Origin: Caldifarciminota bacterium | GTDB lineage: Bacteria; Hydrothermota; Tepidihabitantia; B3-TA06 | Assembly (NCBI GenBank): GCA_016934635.1 | Contig: JAFGSK010000008.1 | Span: forward strand, 1-48,605 | Length of the DNA stretch: 48,605 bases | Direction of reading: 5' to 3' | Shown here: in pieces, positions 32,124 to 40,015 of the stretch | Position numbering within the stretch: the stretch's first letter is position 1 | Layout of the letters: the number at the start of each line of letters is the position of its first letter | Program-made: the position numbers and the translations under genes | Notes under the pieces: model-generated | Database searches by the model: none | What the model was told of the DNA's origin: nothing | Seen by the model: the letters and a program-made list of their open reading frames with translations, nothing else

Positions 32124-32944
32124 TTCAACTCCTCTTGGGTCGGCGCGCGACCGTGAAACTCGAGGTTGTTCTCCATAAACGAGACACCTTTGCCTTTTAC
32201 CGTATTGGCGATGATGGCCGTAGGGCAGCTTCGTTCCTGAACCGCGAATCTGAACGCTGAAAGAAGTTGACGGAAATCGTGGCCGTCCACTACTAAGGCC
32301 TGCCAGCCGAACGCGCGAAACTTGTCGTCTACGGGATCGATGTTCATAACGTCCTTGGTGGTGCCGTCGATCTGCATGCCGTTTTTATCGACGATAGCCG
32401 TAAGATTACCCAGTTGATAATGCCCTGAACTCATTGCCGCCTCCCAGACCTCGCCTTCCTGACACTCGCCGTCGCCTAAAAGCGCGTAAATTTCGGAGGC
32501 CTTGCCGTCGATACGGTTAGCCAGGGCCATTCCGTTGGCCAACGATAGCCCGTGACCTAAAGAGCCGGTACAAACCTCTACACCGGGCGTACAAAGACAG
32601 GGATGACCCTGCAGGGGCGAACCTATCTTTCGAAGGGTCTTTAGATGGGCCTTCGGGAAGTACCCGCAGTCGGCAAGTATAGCGTAGAGCGCTGGCGCTG
32701 CGTGCCCTTTGGAGAGCACGAATCGATCCCGGTCTGGCCATCTCGGTTCTGAAGGCCGGTGATTCATTACGTAGTAGTAAAGGGCTGTCAGGATGTCGAT
32801 CGCGGAAAGCGAACCTCCGGTATGCCCTGAATTTGCACCTGCAAGCATCGTCAGGACGTCACGCCGTATCTGAGTGGCCTTTTGATTTAATGAATCTATT
32901 AGCTTCTGTGGCGGTTGATCCCTGGGAAAACCGAATCTTTTCAT
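32099..32944 (-). CDS. Transketolase, N-terminal (TPP-binding) subunit
   Basis: 281 residues. TPP-binding half of a split transketolase: SGHTGGSLSAIDILTALYYY, DRFVLSKGHAAPALYAIL, GSLGHGLSLANGMALA, and the TPP motif ALLGDGECQEGEVWEA...VDKNGMQIDG. Split transketolases are common in archaea and many anaerobes. Begins directly after the pdxA stop (TAGATG). Confidence 0.92.
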   Translation of the reverse strand: MKRFGFPRDQPPQKLIDSLNQKATQIRRDVLTMLAGANSGHTGGSLSAIDILTALYYYVMNHRPSEPRWPDRDRFVLSKGHAAPALYAILADCGYFPKAHLKTLRKIGSPLQGHPCLCTPGVEVCTGSLGHGLSLANGMALANRIDGKASEIYALLGDGECQEGEVWEAAMSSGHYQLGNLTAIVDKNGMQIDGTTKDVMNIDPVDDKFRAFGWQALVVDGHDFRQLLSAFRFAVQERSCPTAIIANTVKGKGVSFMENNLEFHGRAPTQEELKWALAELQ

Positions 32945-33856
32945 CTAGTTCCTCGTTAACGTCTGGGCCAATCGAATGGCCGCAATCATACTTGAAGGCT
33001 CTGCCGTACCCGTACCTGCAATGTCGAACGCGGTTCCGTGCAGGGGAGAGGTGCGTACGAAGGGTAATCCCCAGGTTACGTTAACCCCTTTTCCTTGTGC
33101 CAGTAGCTTTGCCGGAATCATCCCTTGATCATGGTAGGAGACCAGGAAGCCGTCAACCGCCTCTAAGTAGCTGTGGAAGGTATCAGCCGGATAAGGGCCT
33201 GTGACGTTTACCCCTTTATTCCTTGCCGCCTGAATAGCATGGTTCATTTCGTTTTCCTCGCCCGCCGTGAACTCAAACCCGTGAGGATTTAAGGCAAGCA
33301 CCGCGATTCTGGGTGAACGGTTGTGAATCCTTTGAAGGAAGTCGCTGAAAAGCAGCAACTTGGAGAGCACACGTTCGGATGTAATGGAATACGAAACCTT
33401 GCTCAAAGGGATGTGTGTGGTTACGAATGCAAACGCGGCATATGCGGTATACGCAATCATGAGTACCTCGTCGACACCGAAATACTCTGCAAGGAACTCG
33501 GTATGCCCTACAAAAGAGGACTGTGTAAACTGGACAGCTCTTTTGCTTAAAGGGGCGGTCACCAACGCGTTTATCTCTCCATCTTTAACGAGTTTACAGG
33601 CCTCTACAAGGGCATCGAATGCCGCTTTGCCTGATTCTATGGTTTCTTTACCGTACTCAATCGCCACCTCACCGGTATCGAGGATCTTCGGTAAAGGAAC
33701 GCTCAAAGCCAGCATATCCTTAGCTGCCTTAAGGATACTTGCCGAACCTATGATTGTCAAGTTTTTGGCACCCTCCTCCAGACCTTTAAGCGCTTTTATG
33801 ACTATCTCCGGACCTATCCCCGCAGGGTCACCCAGGGTGATTCCGATCCTTGCCAC
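32945..33856 (-). CDS. pdxA: 4-hydroxythreonine-4-phosphate dehydrogenase
   Basis: 303 residues. PdxA oxidises 4-phosphohydroxy-threonine in pyridoxal phosphate synthesis. Motifs: ITLGDPAGIGPEI, metal His residues in SSFVGHTEFLAE, VSYHDQGMIPAKL and SPLHGTAFDIAGTG. GTG start with no ribosome site, six bases after a -10 box, so likely leaderless. Heads the operon with split transketolase and ftsEX-envC-holB. No pdxJ in the window. Confidence 0.92.
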   Translation of the reverse strand: MARIGITLGDPAGIGPEIVIKALKGLEEGAKNLTIIGSASILKAAKDMLALSVPLPKILDTGEVAIEYGKETIESGKAAFDALVEACKLVKDGEINALVTAPLSKRAVQFTQSSFVGHTEFLAEYFGVDEVLMIAYTAYAAFAFVTTHIPLSKVSYSITSERVLSKLLLFSDFLQRIHNRSPRIAVLALNPHGFEFTAGEENEMNHAIQAARNKGVNVTGPYPADTFHSYLEAVDGFLVSYHDQGMIPAKLLAQGKGVNVTWGLPFVRTSPLHGTAFDIAGTGTAEPSSMIAAIRLAQTLTRN

Positions 33857-33862
33857 ATACCT

Positions 33863-33890
33863 ATTCTATTCAATTTAAGGGAAAACGCAA
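33863..33890 (-). promoter_or_regulatory. Leaderless-type promoter of pdxA operon
   Basis: Minus strand TTGCGT (33885-33890), 16 bases, TAGAAT (33863-33868), six bases to the GTG. The -35 box is weak (TTGACA at four of six). Confidence 0.5.
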
Positions 33891-33914
33891 ACGGACGAGG
33901 GCTGACAGCCTGCC

Positions 33915-33939
33915 GCGAACCGCCGACGGCAGGAACGCA
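33915..33939. repeat. Inverted repeat in pdxA-ogt intergenic region
   Basis: CCTGCCG/CGGCAGG with an 11-base loop. The rest of 33891-34148 holds no gene that I can support; there is a T-run near 34002 after GCATCCGCGG but no clear terminator stem. Confidence 0.4.
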
Positions 33940-34148
33940 CTACGTGCGAATGCAAAATGCTAACATCAAATCCTGCCTTTCAAAACGAGGCATCCGCGGT
34001 CTTTTTTGCTTGTCCTTTACGCAAATAAGGAGCATTAAAAAGACGCAGTTGTCTACAGAGGTCACAGAGACGGACTGAGTCTATTTTCCATATTCCCTCG
34101 GTGTTCCCCTTGGATAAAAAACACGTCGTTTTTCAGGGTGCTTGTTAG

Positions 34149-34176
34149 TTGACGGGGAACGTTTTGCTCCTATACT
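34149..34176 (+). promoter_or_regulatory. Leaderless-type promoter of ogt
   Basis: TTGACG (34149-34154), 16 bases, TATACT (34171-34176), seven bases to the ATG at 34184. Confidence 0.65.
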
Positions 34177-34183
34177 TACCTAC

Positions 34184-34657
34184 ATGGAAGTGTACGTGTT
34201 CCGATCCCGTGGTCTGCGGGTTGGTGTAAGATGGGGGAATGGTGCTGCACAGGAAATCCTTCTAAATCCAGGAGAACAGGCAAAGAATGATCGTAATCTA
34301 CCTGGTGAGATTGAGAAGTTCTTTAAGGAATTGTCTCGATACCTGGATGGAGAGAAGGTTCGGTTCTCCCTACCTTTAGACCTGGATAAGTTGACTCCTT
34401 TCGCCCGGAAGGTGTCCGAAGAACTCGCACAAACCCGAGTCGGAGAAGTAATAACATATAGCGAGCTTGCCAGGCGGGTCGGAAGGCCAAAAGCCGCACG
34501 TGCGGTGGGTCGAGTAATGGCCAGGAATCCCTTTCCACTGGTTATTCCTTGCCACAGGGTCGTAGGCTCAAACGGTTCATTGAGAGGGTTTTCGGCAGGT
34601 CTGGCACTCAAGAAGAGGCTCCTGGAGATTGAAGGGTGCGATCATGAAACGCCTTGA
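34184..34657 (+). CDS. ogt: Methylated-DNA-protein cysteine methyltransferase
   Basis: 157 residues. Repairs O6-methylguanine by moving the methyl group to its own Cys. Key motifs: TPFARKVSEELAQTRVGEVITY, the helix-turn-helix region GRPKAARAVGRVMARNPFPL, and active site VIPCHRVVGSNGSLRGF. A TTG at 34142 opens the same frame, but it lies upstream of the -35 box; ATG 34184 falls at the expected transcription start and no ribosome site is present, so a leaderless mRNA is likely. Its stop codon lies inside the tRNA-Ala -35 box. Confidence 0.9.
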   Translation: MEVYVFRSRGLRVGVRWGNGAAQEILLNPGEQAKNDRNLPGEIEKFFKELSRYLDGEKVRFSLPLDLDKLTPFARKVSEELAQTRVGEVITYSELARRVGRPKAARAVGRVMARNPFPLVIPCHRVVGSNGSLRGFSAGLALKKRLLEIEGCDHETP

Positions 34658-34681
34658 CATCAATAAACTTCGGCCTAAACT
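34654..34681 (+). promoter_or_regulatory. Promoter of tRNA-Ala
   Basis: TTGACA (34654-34659), 16 bases, TAAACT (34676-34681), about 11 bases before the tRNA. Overlaps the ogt stop codon. Confidence 0.75.
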
Positions 34682-34692
34682 TAGGTCTAGCC

Positions 34693-34765
34693 GGGGCCGT
34701 GGCGCAGTTGGGAGCGCGTTTGACTGGCAGTCAAAAGGTCACGGGTTCGAATCCCGTCGGCTCCA
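34693..34765 (+). tRNA. tRNA-Ala (anticodon GGC)
   Basis: Cloverleaf of 73 bases: acceptor GGGGCCG pairs with CGGCTCC and includes the G3-U70 pair that marks alanine tRNAs; D arm GCGC...GCGC; anticodon stem TTTGA/TCAAA with loop CTGGCAG (anticodon GGC); T arm ACGGG TTCGAAT CCCGT; discriminator A. CCA is not encoded (CTT follows). Reads GCC and GCU codons. Confidence 0.96.
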
Positions 34766-34797
34766 CTTGGAACTGTAACTCTACGGAGGTATGTAAC

Positions 34798-36003
34798 ATG
34801 AGAAAGCTTACAGTAATTATACTGATATTTGTATTGGGAGCATCTACAGGCTGTCTTGCCCGTTCATCTAAAAAAGACGATAAAAAACAAGATCAGGCAG
34901 TTGCAGACAGCCTTGCTGATCTTGAGGCTCAGAAATTCCTGAGTGTTGGATTGGATTTCTATAAGAAAGAGCAATACGAAGAGGCAATAGAGTTCTACAA
35001 CAAGGCTTTAGCAGAATATCCTAACCATTACAAGACGATGGTAGCTATGGCTGTCACATACCAGAAGTTGAACGACGTAGGTTCCACCGAGAAATGGTAC
35101 CGTAGCCTTTTTACCGTTTACCCGGACAGCCTGGAAGGTTATCTGGGTTTAGGGGGCGTTTTTATCAAGATGGCCTCCTACGACCAATCCTATCTGGATT
35201 CAGCGCTTAATATGTACCAGAAAGGATTGGAGCTTTTCCCGTCAGAGTCGGATTTTTACCACGGGATCGCAGAGGTCTTGCTTCGCCAGGGTAAGCCTGC
35301 GGAGGCTGATTCGGTTTTTCAAAAGGGTATCGAAACCAATCCGGATAATCTGGGGATAAGGCACGCCTATGTGGAGTATCTTGTCGAACAGAAGCGTTAC
35401 TCCGATGCACTCCAGCATCAACTCTACATCGTTAACGTGCAGCAGGACGACCCTTTCGCATTTACTCAACTCGGTGATATATACATGGAGTTAAAGAATT
35501 TCACTGAGGCAACCGAGGCTTACAACAAAGCGGTTGAACTGCGCCCTGACGACATTTCCATACGTTTAAAACTTGCTTTTGCCTTGATGCAGCAGAAAAA
35601 AAACTCAGATGCCGACGCAGTACTCGCCGAAACCATCGGTATGGACACCACACGTCTTGTTCCACGTCTTTATCGCGGTATCAATTACCTTAACTGGGGG
35701 AAAGAGACCTCAGCTGAGAAGGAATTTAAATATGTCATCAGCAAGGATGAGGTACAGGGAGACGCGCTTTACTACCTTGGTGTGATATACGTGAGGCGAG
35801 CAACCAACGCGGCTAACCAGAAGACCAAGGAGGAATGGCAGAAGGGCTGCGCCGATGCACGGACCGCAACCGGTTACCTGGAACGCTCGAGAAATGCAGA
35901 TCCTCGCAACGCGTCTCGGGTTAATCAGCAATTGGAACATCTGAAGGAAGTACGGGACGCCCTTAAGGAAAAACTGTTCCTTATAGGGATTACCGACTGT
36001 TAG
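34798..36003 (+). CDS. TPR repeat lipoprotein
   Basis: 401 residues. Lipoprotein signal (LTVIILIFVLGASTGC, Cys19), a Lys/Asp-rich linker, then about nine TPR units (residues 45-370), for example YEEAIEFYNKALAEYPNH and FTEATEAYNKAVELRPDD. Periplasm-facing scaffold; partner unknown. ATG at 34798 is used because GGAGG lies eight bases upstream and the signal peptide starts there; reading further upstream would run through the tRNA. No separate promoter is evident, so it is probably co-transcribed with tRNA-Ala. Confidence 0.85.
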   Translation: MRKLTVIILIFVLGASTGCLARSSKKDDKKQDQAVADSLADLEAQKFLSVGLDFYKKEQYEEAIEFYNKALAEYPNHYKTMVAMAVTYQKLNDVGSTEKWYRSLFTVYPDSLEGYLGLGGVFIKMASYDQSYLDSALNMYQKGLELFPSESDFYHGIAEVLLRQGKPAEADSVFQKGIETNPDNLGIRHAYVEYLVEQKRYSDALQHQLYIVNVQQDDPFAFTQLGDIYMELKNFTEATEAYNKAVELRPDDISIRLKLAFALMQQKKNSDADAVLAETIGMDTTRLVPRLYRGINYLNWGKETSAEKEFKYVISKDEVQGDALYYLGVIYVRRATNAANQKTKEEWQKGCADARTATGYLERSRNADPRNASRVNQQLEHLKEVRDALKEKLFLIGITDC

Positions 36004-36021
36004 AGGAGGTGTGAAGCCGGT

Positions 36022-36525
36022 GTCCTAGATCGCCGCGTTCTTGTACTCAATCAGAGCTACGAGCCGCTCGGCATCTGCAGGGCGAGAAGGGCAATGGTGC
36101 TTTGTTATCTCGGGAAGGCGGAGATCGTAATAACGGCCGACGGCCTGAAGGTGCATAGCATAAATCAATCCTACCCCGTACCTTCGATCCTGAGATTAAA
36201 TCAACTCATCAAACTGAGAAGACGCGACGTCCCTCTAACCAAACCCAACCTTATGCGACGAGACAACTACACCTGCCAATACTGCGGAGTACGCAACGTG
36301 AAGATGACTTTGGATCACGTTATCCCTAGAATGTATGGTGGAGATGATTCCTGGGAAAACCTTGTATGCGCGTGCGACGAATGTAACTCGAAGAAAGGGA
36401 ATCGTACTCCGAAGGAGGCAGGGATGAAGCTTCGTCGAAGGCCACGCAAACCCCATTACTTTACCTTTGTATTGAGTTCCCTTGGGACACCTCCGGAGGA
36501 ATGGCGGCCTTACATCTTCTCCTGA
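36022..36525 (+). CDS. HNH endonuclease family protein, start codon unclear
   Basis: HNH protein with CQYCGVRNVKMTLDHVIPRMYGG, then ENLVCACDECNSKKGNRTP: two CxxC zinc pairs, and the DH...N...N core. The first usual start is ATG 36094, but the codons before it (36025-36093) read LDRRVLVLNQSYEPLGICRARRA, the well-conserved N-terminus of this family. No ATG, GTG or TTG lies in that frame back to the upstream TAG at 36001. GAGGAGG at 36003-36009 is well placed. A GTG at 36020 is one base out of frame, so one missing base just after it, or a non-standard start such as GTC at 36022, would explain it. Role unknown; such small HNH proteins are widespread and often not tied to defence. Confidence 0.7.
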   Translation, partial: VLDRRVLVLNQSYEPLGICRARRAMVLCYLGKAEIVITADGLKVHSINQSYPVPSILRLNQLIKLRRRDVPLTKPNLMRRDNYTCQYCGVRNVKMTLDHVIPRMYGGDDSWENLVCACDECNSKKGNRTPKEAGMKLRRRPRKPHYFTFVLSSLGTPPEEWRPYIFS

Positions 36526-37856
36526 GCCTTACAGGGCTTATCCAACCGTCACAAGATTCAATAGCAGGTAAAGTAGGATTAGTAAAGATCCTCATGCCGA
36601 ACGACACTATCGTAATGGTCGAAGAGCTGTTCGCCTGGGACAGCCTGGCTTCCTTGATCCTTACTCCGGTTATCGACTCAGGATATGCATTTTCGGTGAT
36701 TTCAGTCGGTGAATCGACGCTTGTCGGGGATACATTGACGATTATACCGGCAATTGATTCAGGTCCGGTAACCTACGTCACCTGGCTTCGGTTTTCAGGC
36801 TTTTTCCATACTAGGGGAAGATTGCTTTCTCATCTGGTCGGTTTCCAGCCCTTCCGGTTCTCCACAAGTCAGGTGGCGTTACTCTCAGAAAGACTCGAGC
36901 AGGAAGGCTGCCTTGTCCTTGGCTGGGAGATACTGAATCCTACGGACGCGGTGCTTGAATCCGTGGCGGATCAAAATGAAGATTCCCAAGAGGTCATCCT
37001 AAATTTCCTGATAGAGGAGAAACGAGTTTCAAATCGCTTTCAGGCCGCGGTGGGGTATGCGGAAGACCAGGGGTTTGTGGGCAGCTTTGATCTTGGGATA
37101 AACAACCTGTTCGGCGGACGGCGCAAGTTTTCTTTCTCATGGCGAAGGCTGGCGCGTAACAACGTTTTCTACAGCCTGTATCTGAAAGACCCCTACATTT
37201 TTTCCCTGCCCTTCGGGGTAGAGGCAGGGGCAGGATTTCAGAGCCTTGATTCTTCGTCCTATCATCTCGAGGCGAGTGCAGGTGTATTCTTTAATCCCCG
37301 GGGCTTTGAACTGGGGATTGGCTACGCATACGAGCAGGATCGCTCGGGCGCGGATGTTGCGAGTAAGAATCTTGCCTCCACACGTCTGGAGGCAGGACCG
37401 CTCGAAGTCAAGTTGAAGGCAGGTGAACGTAAGGTGCAGCGAAGCAGGGCTTACTTCGGTGCATCGGGCAGACTGAACGTCTCAATACCTTTTTTCCACC
37501 TTCTAAGATTCAATCTTGAACCAAACGGTTCGTTGGTTGCTTCCGCAGACTCGTTGTTTACTTCGGAGCTTGTGTCGGTTGGCGGTGCCAGGAGTTTGCG
37601 CGGATTCCTGGAAGAGGAGTTTCGGGTTCATAGCGCTTTATGGTCTAGGCAGGAACTGCGCTGGGGCAGTGATTTTTTTTACCTTTACCCCTTGTTTGAC
37701 GTCGCTTGGATCGAGGATGAAGGCCTTGCCGCAGGATACGGTGCAGGCATCTCAGTCACTACCCCAATCGGTCGGCTGGAACTCGACGCAGCCCTGCCCT
37801 GGGCCGGCTCGTGGAACCAGGCTAAGCTTCACCTGTCTCTGGGGGCAGATTTCTGA
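36501..37856 (+). CDS. Omp85/BamA-like outer membrane beta-barrel protein
   Basis: 451 residues. Short signal peptide, about 150 residues with POTRA-like content (RLEQEGCLVLGWEIL), then a barrel rich in alternating strands. LVSVGGARSLRGFLEEEFR matches the conserved L6 loop (VRGF/LRGF) of Omp85 proteins, and the chain ends in a C-terminal Phe (LHLSLGADF), as expected for BAM substrates. Shorter than BamA (about 800) and perhaps nearer to TamA-like or single-POTRA members. Substrate unknown. Overlaps the HNH gene by 25 bases; GGAGG lies only one base from the ATG. Confidence 0.7.
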   Translation: MAALHLLLSLTGLIQPSQDSIAGKVGLVKILMPNDTIVMVEELFAWDSLASLILTPVIDSGYAFSVISVGESTLVGDTLTIIPAIDSGPVTYVTWLRFSGFFHTRGRLLSHLVGFQPFRFSTSQVALLSERLEQEGCLVLGWEILNPTDAVLESVADQNEDSQEVILNFLIEEKRVSNRFQAAVGYAEDQGFVGSFDLGINNLFGGRRKFSFSWRRLARNNVFYSLYLKDPYIFSLPFGVEAGAGFQSLDSSSYHLEASAGVFFNPRGFELGIGYAYEQDRSGADVASKNLASTRLEAGPLEVKLKAGERKVQRSRAYFGASGRLNVSIPFFHLLRFNLEPNGSLVASADSLFTSELVSVGGARSLRGFLEEEFRVHSALWSRQELRWGSDFFYLYPLFDVAWIEDEGLAAGYGAGISVTTPIGRLELDAALPWAGSWNQAKLHLSLGADF

Positions 37857-37920
37857 GAATGGCCGTCAAGAAAACACAGAACGTAGGGGATGATCTTTGA
37901 TATCAACCTGAAAGACAAAC

Positions 37921-37948
37921 TTGACTTACAGAGATTTTCCAGGATACT
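37921..37948 (+). promoter_or_regulatory. Promoter of AAA ATPase-DUF4276 pair
   Basis: TTGACT (37921-37926), 16 bases, GATACT (37943-37948). AGGAG follows at 37954-37958, eight bases before the ATG. Confidence 0.6.
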
Positions 37949-37966
37949 TCGATAGGAGAAATTGCA

Positions 37967-39292
37967 ATGCTTAAGAGGATAAAAATAAAGGGATACAAGT
38001 CTTTTAAGGATGCGGAGATAAGACTTACTCCGCTATCTGTTCTTATGGGGCCTAATGCGGCAGGTAAGAGCAACTTTCTGGATGCCTTGCAACTTCTATC
38101 AAGGATTGCCGTTAGTTCGATTCTTAAGGACGCCTTTGAGCCGCCATATCGTGGAAAGCCTTTAGAATCTTTTACTTTTGGATCGGGAGGTCTAAGAAGT
38201 TTGATAGAAAAAGGAAGCTCTACGTTTTCTTTAGAAGTAGATGTGGAACTCCCTGACAATTTTATGAAGTCCGTAAATCGTCAGATACTTGAAATGAGAA
38301 GAACTAAACCAACAACAGATGGACGACCTCTACAACAGGAAACAAAACAACTGTCATTGGTTCGTGAAAAGTTATTAAGATATCGAATCGAGATTGAGAT
38401 ATTACCGAAATCAGGAATACTCCGCGTAACGGATGAACATCTGGTCGCTCTCAAACCTAATGGTGAGCCAACCAAAAAAAGAAAGCCATTCTTAGAAAAG
38501 ATGGGGGAACGACTGCATCTGCGAATGGAAGGTCAAGCGCATCCAACTTATTATGATCCTTATTTACCATACAGTATTCTTTCTCAACCACTTTACCCGC
38601 CATACTATCCTCATATAACTGCTATGCGTCAGGAATTAGCCAGTTGGTTGTTTTTTTACTTCGAACCTAGAGAGAGGATGAGGGCTCCAAATCCTGTAAA
38701 GGAAGTTCGCCATATTGGTCTTATGGGTGAGGATCTCGCAGCATTTTTGAATACCGTTAAGGCCTTAGACGAAAATCAGTTTAAGGCAATCAAAAAGGCC
38801 CTTCGAGTTATCATCCCTTCTGTAACCGATATTGAGGTTAGTGTAAACCAGTTAGGGGAAGTAGAGTTGAAATTATTCGAAGGTAAAACTCCTATACCTG
38901 CTCGTTTGCTTTCTGAAGGGACGTTACGTGTGTTGGGGTTGCTTGCTTTGAGAGGTGCAAAGGACGTACCAGGTTTGATAGGATTCGAAGAACCCGAAAA
39001 CGGAATTCATCCACGACGAATTCAGCTAATATCGGAATTTCTAAAGGACCTTGCGGATTTTGGCGATACTCAATTGATTGTAACTACTCATTCACCGATA
39101 CTTCCTAAATTCATCCCAAGTAGAAAACTTTATGTTTGCGCTAAGGAAGAAGGGTATACTGTTATAAAGCCTCTTAAAATGTGGAATGTAGCGGGGTCAT
39201 TAGCAAAAGAAGCGGAAGTAGGTAAAGCGTTAGATGCGGAGGAAGAGTTTACCGTGACTGAGCGCATATTACGAGGGGATTTTGACTCGTAG
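37967..39292 (+). CDS. AAA family (SMC/RecF-like) ATPase, putative defence component
   Basis: 441 residues. ABC/SMC-type ATPase: IKIKGYKSFKDAEI at the N-terminus, Walker A LMGPNAAGKSNFLDAL, a long insertion (about 70-270), signature-like LLSEGTLRVLGLLAL, Walker B GLIGFEEPENGIHPRR, and the switch His in QLIVTTHSPIL. The same class (AAA15/AAA21, OLD-like) is found in many two-gene anti-phage systems with a TOPRIM or other nuclease partner. Overlaps the next gene by 11 bases, so the two are translated together. The pair is clearly AT-richer than its neighbours, suggesting transfer. ATP-driven sensing of foreign DNA or proteins is inference. Confidence 0.8.
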   Translation: MLKRIKIKGYKSFKDAEIRLTPLSVLMGPNAAGKSNFLDALQLLSRIAVSSILKDAFEPPYRGKPLESFTFGSGGLRSLIEKGSSTFSLEVDVELPDNFMKSVNRQILEMRRTKPTTDGRPLQQETKQLSLVREKLLRYRIEIEILPKSGILRVTDEHLVALKPNGEPTKKRKPFLEKMGERLHLRMEGQAHPTYYDPYLPYSILSQPLYPPYYPHITAMRQELASWLFFYFEPRERMRAPNPVKEVRHIGLMGEDLAAFLNTVKALDENQFKAIKKALRVIIPSVTDIEVSVNQLGEVELKLFEGKTPIPARLLSEGTLRVLGLLALRGAKDVPGLIGFEEPENGIHPRRIQLISEFLKDLADFGDTQLIVTTHSPILPKFIPSRKLYVCAKEEGYTVIKPLKMWNVAGSLAKEAEVGKALDAEEEFTVTERILRGDFDS

Positions 39293-39884
39293 TATTTACC
39301 TTTTCGTAGAAGATTTTGGGCATGAGGAATTCCTTCGAGCATTGATAGAGCGTTTAGCCCAAGAATATCAAGTAAATGTTCGTTTAAGACCTTTTAGTGT
39401 TACGGAAGGACACGGAAAGGTAATCTCAGAATTGAAAATATTCGTTAGACATCTTCAGCGAGACAAGGAAAACCTCCCCGATCTTCTTGTTGTTGCTTCA
39501 GACACCAACTGCCGTAGACAAGTAGAGTGCTTAAAAGAGATTGAGGTGGTTACTCAGGGCATCAAAGAGTTTGTCATTTGTGCCTTACCTGAACCTCACG
39601 TTGAACGTTGGCTCCTTATTGATTCAGCCGCTTTCAAGAAGGTTTTAGGAGAAGGTTGTAGCGCACCTGACCAGAAATGTAATAAAGATCGATACAAACA
39701 ACTTCTTTCCCAAGCGATTAGAGCAACAGGAACCGCACCATTACTAGGTGGAATGGAGTACGCTAGGGATATCGTGAACACTATGAATTTGGGACAAATA
39801 TTAGGGAAGGCTGATAACTCGTTGCGGAATTTGATTCCGGACCTTCGGGGCAAGTTCAAGCAATGGCAATCGAAGCCTAACTAA
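39282..39884 (+). CDS. DUF4276/TOPRIM-like protein, putative defence effector
   Basis: 200 residues. The start SIYLFVEDFGHEEFLRALIERL resembles the TOPRIM-like N-terminus of DUF4276/RloB-type proteins (VEG/VED plus Glu helix), followed by LLVVASDTNC and CALPEPHVERWLLIDSAAF, typical of the family. TTG start, the only usable one, with GAGGGG just upstream inside the ATPase gene. DUF4276 and related proteins are commonly partners of AAA ATPases in defence loci. A nuclease acting on nucleic acid is plausible but unproven; the second acidic TOPRIM site (DxD) is not exact here (SDTN). Confidence 0.7.
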   Translation: MTRSIYLFVEDFGHEEFLRALIERLAQEYQVNVRLRPFSVTEGHGKVISELKIFVRHLQRDKENLPDLLVVASDTNCRRQVECLKEIEVVTQGIKEFVICALPEPHVERWLLIDSAAFKKVLGEGCSAPDQKCNKDRYKQLLSQAIRATGTAPLLGGMEYARDIVNTMNLGQILGKADNSLRNLIPDLRGKFKQWQSKPN

Positions 39885-39968
39885 ATACATATTTGAATCT
39901 CAAGCTTCCTTGAATTGAGATTCTTACTCTTACAGTCTTTCAGTCGAAACTACGGGTATGTTCGCATG

Positions 39969-39996
39969 TTGACTTTTACCGACCTTGGGTTAAAGT
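39969..39996 (+). promoter_or_regulatory. Promoter of the Wzi-like/uppP/tilS/ftsH/fol/cdaA operon
   Basis: TTGACT (39969-39974), 16 bases, TAAAGT (39991-39996). No further promoter is evident downstream, where all genes overlap or nearly touch. Confidence 0.6.
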
Positions 39997-40015
39997 TAGC
40001 GTTTGGAGGTTAAGT

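Noticed and set aside
37857..37900. 13-codon ORF after the Omp85-like gene (MAVKKTQNVGDDL)
   Set aside because: No ribosome site and no conservation clue; too short to call.
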